Shown here: piece after piece, positions 62,501-64,000 of the stretch | Layout of the letters: each line of letters begins with the position of its first letter | Numbering within the stretch: position 1 is the stretch's first letter | Assembly (NCBI RefSeq): GCF_020966635.1 | Contig: NZ_JAJKFQ010000005.1 | Location: 1,080,481 to 1,144,480 of the forward strand | Length of the DNA: 64,000 nt | From: Stieleria sp. JC731 | GTDB taxonomy: Bacteria > Planctomycetota > Planctomycetia > Pirellulales > Pirellulaceae | Direction: 5' to 3' | Position numbers and translations under genes: made by a program | Notes under the pieces: model-generated | Databases searched by the model: none | Told to the model about the DNA's origin: nothing | What the model saw: only the letters and a program-made list of their open reading frames with translations

Positions 62501-64000
62501 TGGGAAGCCATCTACTTGGATGGTGCGAATAATCAATTCGAGCATGTTGACATTCGCTATGCGGGTGACACCAACGGTGACGGTGTTGGCTCGGGCGCGA
62601 TCGGATCGCTAGAACTTCGTCATACCGGAACGGAATCAGAGGCACAGACGCAACTGAGTCATGTGACGGTGTCGCAAGGGTTTTCAACCGGAATCAATAT
62701 CCGGTCGGGGGCACCGGTGCTGCTGGATGTCGATTCGAGCGACAACTACGGTGCGGCGTACTACCTTGAACTGGTTGCCAACCCGATGGTCAATGACTTA
62801 ACGGGTGTGGGTAACATAGCAGGCGACCGAATCGCAATTCAAAGCGGCACCCTGCGTTCAGATCGATTCTGGGACTACGGTGATCTGCCGATCCATCTAG
62901 TTGGCGGCAATTTGGAAATTGGTACCGATTCGGAATCCAATCCTGTCACTTTGGATATCGCTCCAGGCACCGTTGCTAAATTTGATCCCGCGTATTATCT
63001 GTACTCGAATCAAGGTGCCGTAGTTGCCGAAGGGACGCCAACGGAACCGATCGTCTTTACATCGATCCAGGATGATTCGGTTGGTGGTGACACCAACGGC
63101 AATGGGAATGTCACGCCGTACCCAGGGAATTGGGAAGGTGTCTATTTGCAGGGGCCCGGTAGTGTCCTGACCAACGTTCAAGTGCGATACGCGGGGGACA
63201 CCAATGGTGACGGCGTCGGTTCTGGTGCACGGCCTGCGGTCGAAGCCCGAACCGATGTAACACTGACGAATCTGGTGATCGAGTCATCCTTCGGAGGCGG
63301 GCTTGTAATCAACAACGGGGCAACGGTTACTTACAACGGAGGGCGAATAGATTCCGTTACATCTGCAAATGATGCGTCGGCCGGTATCGCGGTCAGTAGT
63401 GGCGAGCTGATCGCAACGGACCTGTTAGTTGTGGGCAATGGTGGCAACAACGATTCAGGTATCTACATCGCAAACGGTCAGAAGGCGACCGTGACCAATA
63501 GCGCGTTCATCAACAATTTCAGCGCTGTGGTTCATGCGGGATCCGATCGCGCGAATGCAAATTTCGAAGGCAATTGGTGGAACAGTCCGGGCGGTCCTTA
63601 CGATCCTTCGGCGGCAGACGGCTTTGTCAATAACAATCCCGCCGGTGAACCTGTCAGCGACCATGTGAACTATGACAACTTTTTAACGGCGCCTCCTGCG
63701 ATCCCGACTGGTCCTAGGATCATCGGCGCGACGCGATTGGATCCGACAGCCGAAGCGACACATCATCGGTACGAAGCGGAACAGAACGCGTTAGATTCAT
63801 CCGGTACTCAAAACGGCACACTGCTAGGCGATGCCAGCTATGGTCCTGGCCGAATCGGCGGATCTTCGTTTTTGCTTGATGGGGACGGAGACTATGTCAG
63901 CTTGAATGCTTGGGGACCGAGCGACGAATGGACATTGGCTGCATGGGTCAACGCGAACAGCGTTGACGCTGGCTCCTACCACACGATCCTCGGCGGCATT
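59588..64000 (+). CDS. Giant beta-helix/LamG surface protein, cut by the window end
   Basis: An uninterrupted frame of 1471 codons runs from the ATG at 59588 to the last base, so the gene is partial. The start MSKQRDWKWLFRQSKPVP is basic and is followed by AEQLEARRLLA, the same Leu-Glu-x-Arg-x-Leu type sequence as in the giant gene at 31187. About five tandem units of some 210 residues follow, each with a GTLTEDRTWDYGDLP-like strand, IAPGTVVKV, DDSxGGDxNGD and PYPGFWESIYL, then IRYAGDTNGxGxGxGA. These have right-handed parallel beta-helix character with Asp/Asn-rich loops that may bind calcium. A LamG-like domain begins near residue 1390 (HRYEAEQNALDSSG, FLLDGDGDYVSLNAWG, WTLAAWVNANS). It is presumably a secreted adhesin or glycan-binding protein. 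Confidence 0.9.
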   Translation, partial: MSKQRDWKWLFRQSKPVPKNRPNRRKRRSQAEQLEARRLLAREVSGTLAADDVWSGTIYVKDSVTVPQGVKLEIEPGTVVKVDTGRVIHAEGTIEAIGSALSPITFTSHLDESIGEDVTTGDTVAFAGAWETINLVGPSSVFEHVNVQYAGDQQGNGSGSGKISSLRLLFGGTDPLEQTQLTDVTVSEGFGNGVYIQSGSPSLTRVTANDLAEVPFYFDLGASPNINDINGSGNQAGDKIVITTGTLTEDRTWNYGSLPIEINGGAFTIGQDANMEPVTLSIAPGTVVKVQNSYAITVGPGNLHAIGTENDPVVFTASTDDSAGGDTNGDADSTIPYPGFWESIYLNSAGSILENVDIRYAGDNNGSGSGAGAVSSVRIDYDDRDPLNQNRLTNVNISDGYSHGVAIYSGAPVLDNVDVQDSFGYPFYFGLNADPQVSELTGSNNLAGDRITIQGGTLTEDRTWDYGDLPLHLSSDLSVRADGMGVPATLDIAAGTIIKVSLGSYVQAIEGAIVAIGTEAEPIVWTAWTDDSIGDDSGGDGDATTPYPGYWESIYLYGEGSVFEHAEVRYAGDTNGSGNGAGAIGAIEVRLDDRETQNQIRLSEVLVADAYSNGVNVRSGAPVLQNVHVQDSYGYPFYFDLDSDPQTSGLTGLGNTAGDRITLQGGTLTEDRDWDYGSLPLHVIGDLVVRADGMSVPATLNIAAGTIIKMESARYLQALEGTIIAAGTAAEPIVITAASDDSVGGDSNGNADATNPYPGFWESVYLQGPGNRLDHVEIRYAGDTNGDGTGSGAVGSVELRYSGGVPAEETQLSNVRISDGFSTGLNVFSGTPTLQNIHVEDQFGVPYYFALAADPQTSGLSGRDNLGGDRIVIQTGTLTQDRTWDYGDLPIDLTAGDLVVGSDGEDNPATLTIAPGTVVKVWQSYYIWSSSGNIQAIGTDDDPIVFTARTDDSVGGDSNGDGLSTKPYPGFWEAIYLDGANNQFEHVDIRYAGDTNGDGVGSGAIGSLELRHTGTESEAQTQLSHVTVSQGFSTGINIRSGAPVLLDVDSSDNYGAAYYLELVANPMVNDLTGVGNIAGDRIAIQSGTLRSDRFWDYGDLPIHLVGGNLEIGTDSESNPVTLDIAPGTVAKFDPAYYLYSNQGAVVAEGTPTEPIVFTSIQDDSVGGDTNGNGNVTPYPGNWEGVYLQGPGSVLTNVQVRYAGDTNGDGVGSGARPAVEARTDVTLTNLVIESSFGGGLVINNGATVTYNGGRIDSVTSANDASAGIAVSSGELIATDLLVVGNGGNNDSGIYIANGQKATVTNSAFINNFSAVVHAGSDRANANFEGNWWNSPGGPYDPSAADGFVNNNPAGEPVSDHVNYDNFLTAPPAIPTGPRIIGATRLDPTAEATHHRYEAEQNALDSSGTQNGTLLGDASYGPGRIGGSSFLLDGDGDYVSLNAWGPSDEWTLAAWVNANSVDAGSYHTILGGI

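Noticed and set aside
1-64000. Prophage, integrative element or secretion-system island
   Set aside because: No integrase, terminase, capsid, conjugation or toxin genes were recognised, and gene content is mostly housekeeping and phylum-typical.

Overview
The window looks like a chromosomal segment of a planctomycete, most likely of the Pirellulaceae (Rhodopirellula-like). This rests on gene families that are typical of that phylum: cytochrome-like PSCyt1/DUF1549/DUF1553 and DUF1501 proteins encoded together, a FecR-LamG fusion beside an ECF sigma factor, a sulfatase, a GxGYxYP-family protein, and two giant surface proteins that share a Leu-Glu-x-Arg-x-Leu sequence near the N-terminus. No rRNA, tRNA, phage or CRISPR locus was recognised. 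The window is gene-dense, with 42 protein genes supported, one of them cut by the right edge.

Layout. 0-7 kb: der (minus), a family 4 uracil-DNA glycosylase, a divergent MurE-like ligase with a terminator behind it, and a Wzc-type tyrosine kinase/polysaccharide co-polymerase. 7.0-7.5 kb: a five-unit copy (A) of a dispersed repeat element. 7.5-17 kb: a TlpA-like thioredoxin, a Tat-exported propeller protein, an LpxH-like phosphoesterase, then a long minus-strand series (lipoprotein, HEAT-like membrane protein, CYTH phosphatase/cyclase, esterase, HlyD-like adaptor with an internal minisatellite). 17-21.5 kb: a LarA-like protein, a Nudix hydrolase, the menaquinone (futalosine route) genes mqnB and mqnD, and a low-molecular-weight phosphatase. 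21.6-29.6 kb: a ketosynthase homologue whose catalytic Cys is Glu, repeat elements B and C around a secreted protein, a DUF2237 protein, a PcrA/UvrD helicase and a LolA-like secreted protein. 30-36 kb: a Tat-exported WD40 protein and a 1606-residue SdrD-type surface protein. 36-44.5 kb: sufU-sufS, a sulfatase with a strong terminator, a small membrane protein, a GxGYxYP protein and a TPR protein. 44.7-51.5 kb: an ECF sigma/FecR-LamG/PSCyt1-PSD1/DUF1501 operon, with repeat element D sitting at the stop codon of the third gene. 51.5-58.7 kb (minus): two SPFH proteins, an ankyrin protein, a UDP-sugar pyrophosphorylase, nth and ruvB. 58.7-64 kb: a second ECF sigma factor and a giant beta-helix/LamG surface protein that continues past the window.

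What stands out most is a dispersed element present four times, with CTAG-starting terminal inverted repeats and two to five tandem hairpin units of about 84 bp. It looks like a MITE or REP-like family, and one copy supplies the stop codon of a neighbouring gene. Other points of interest are enzyme homologues that have lost catalytic residues (the ketosynthase, the MurE-like ligase and the LarA-like protein) and long internal repeats in the surface proteins. All family assignments are from reading motifs; no database search was run.
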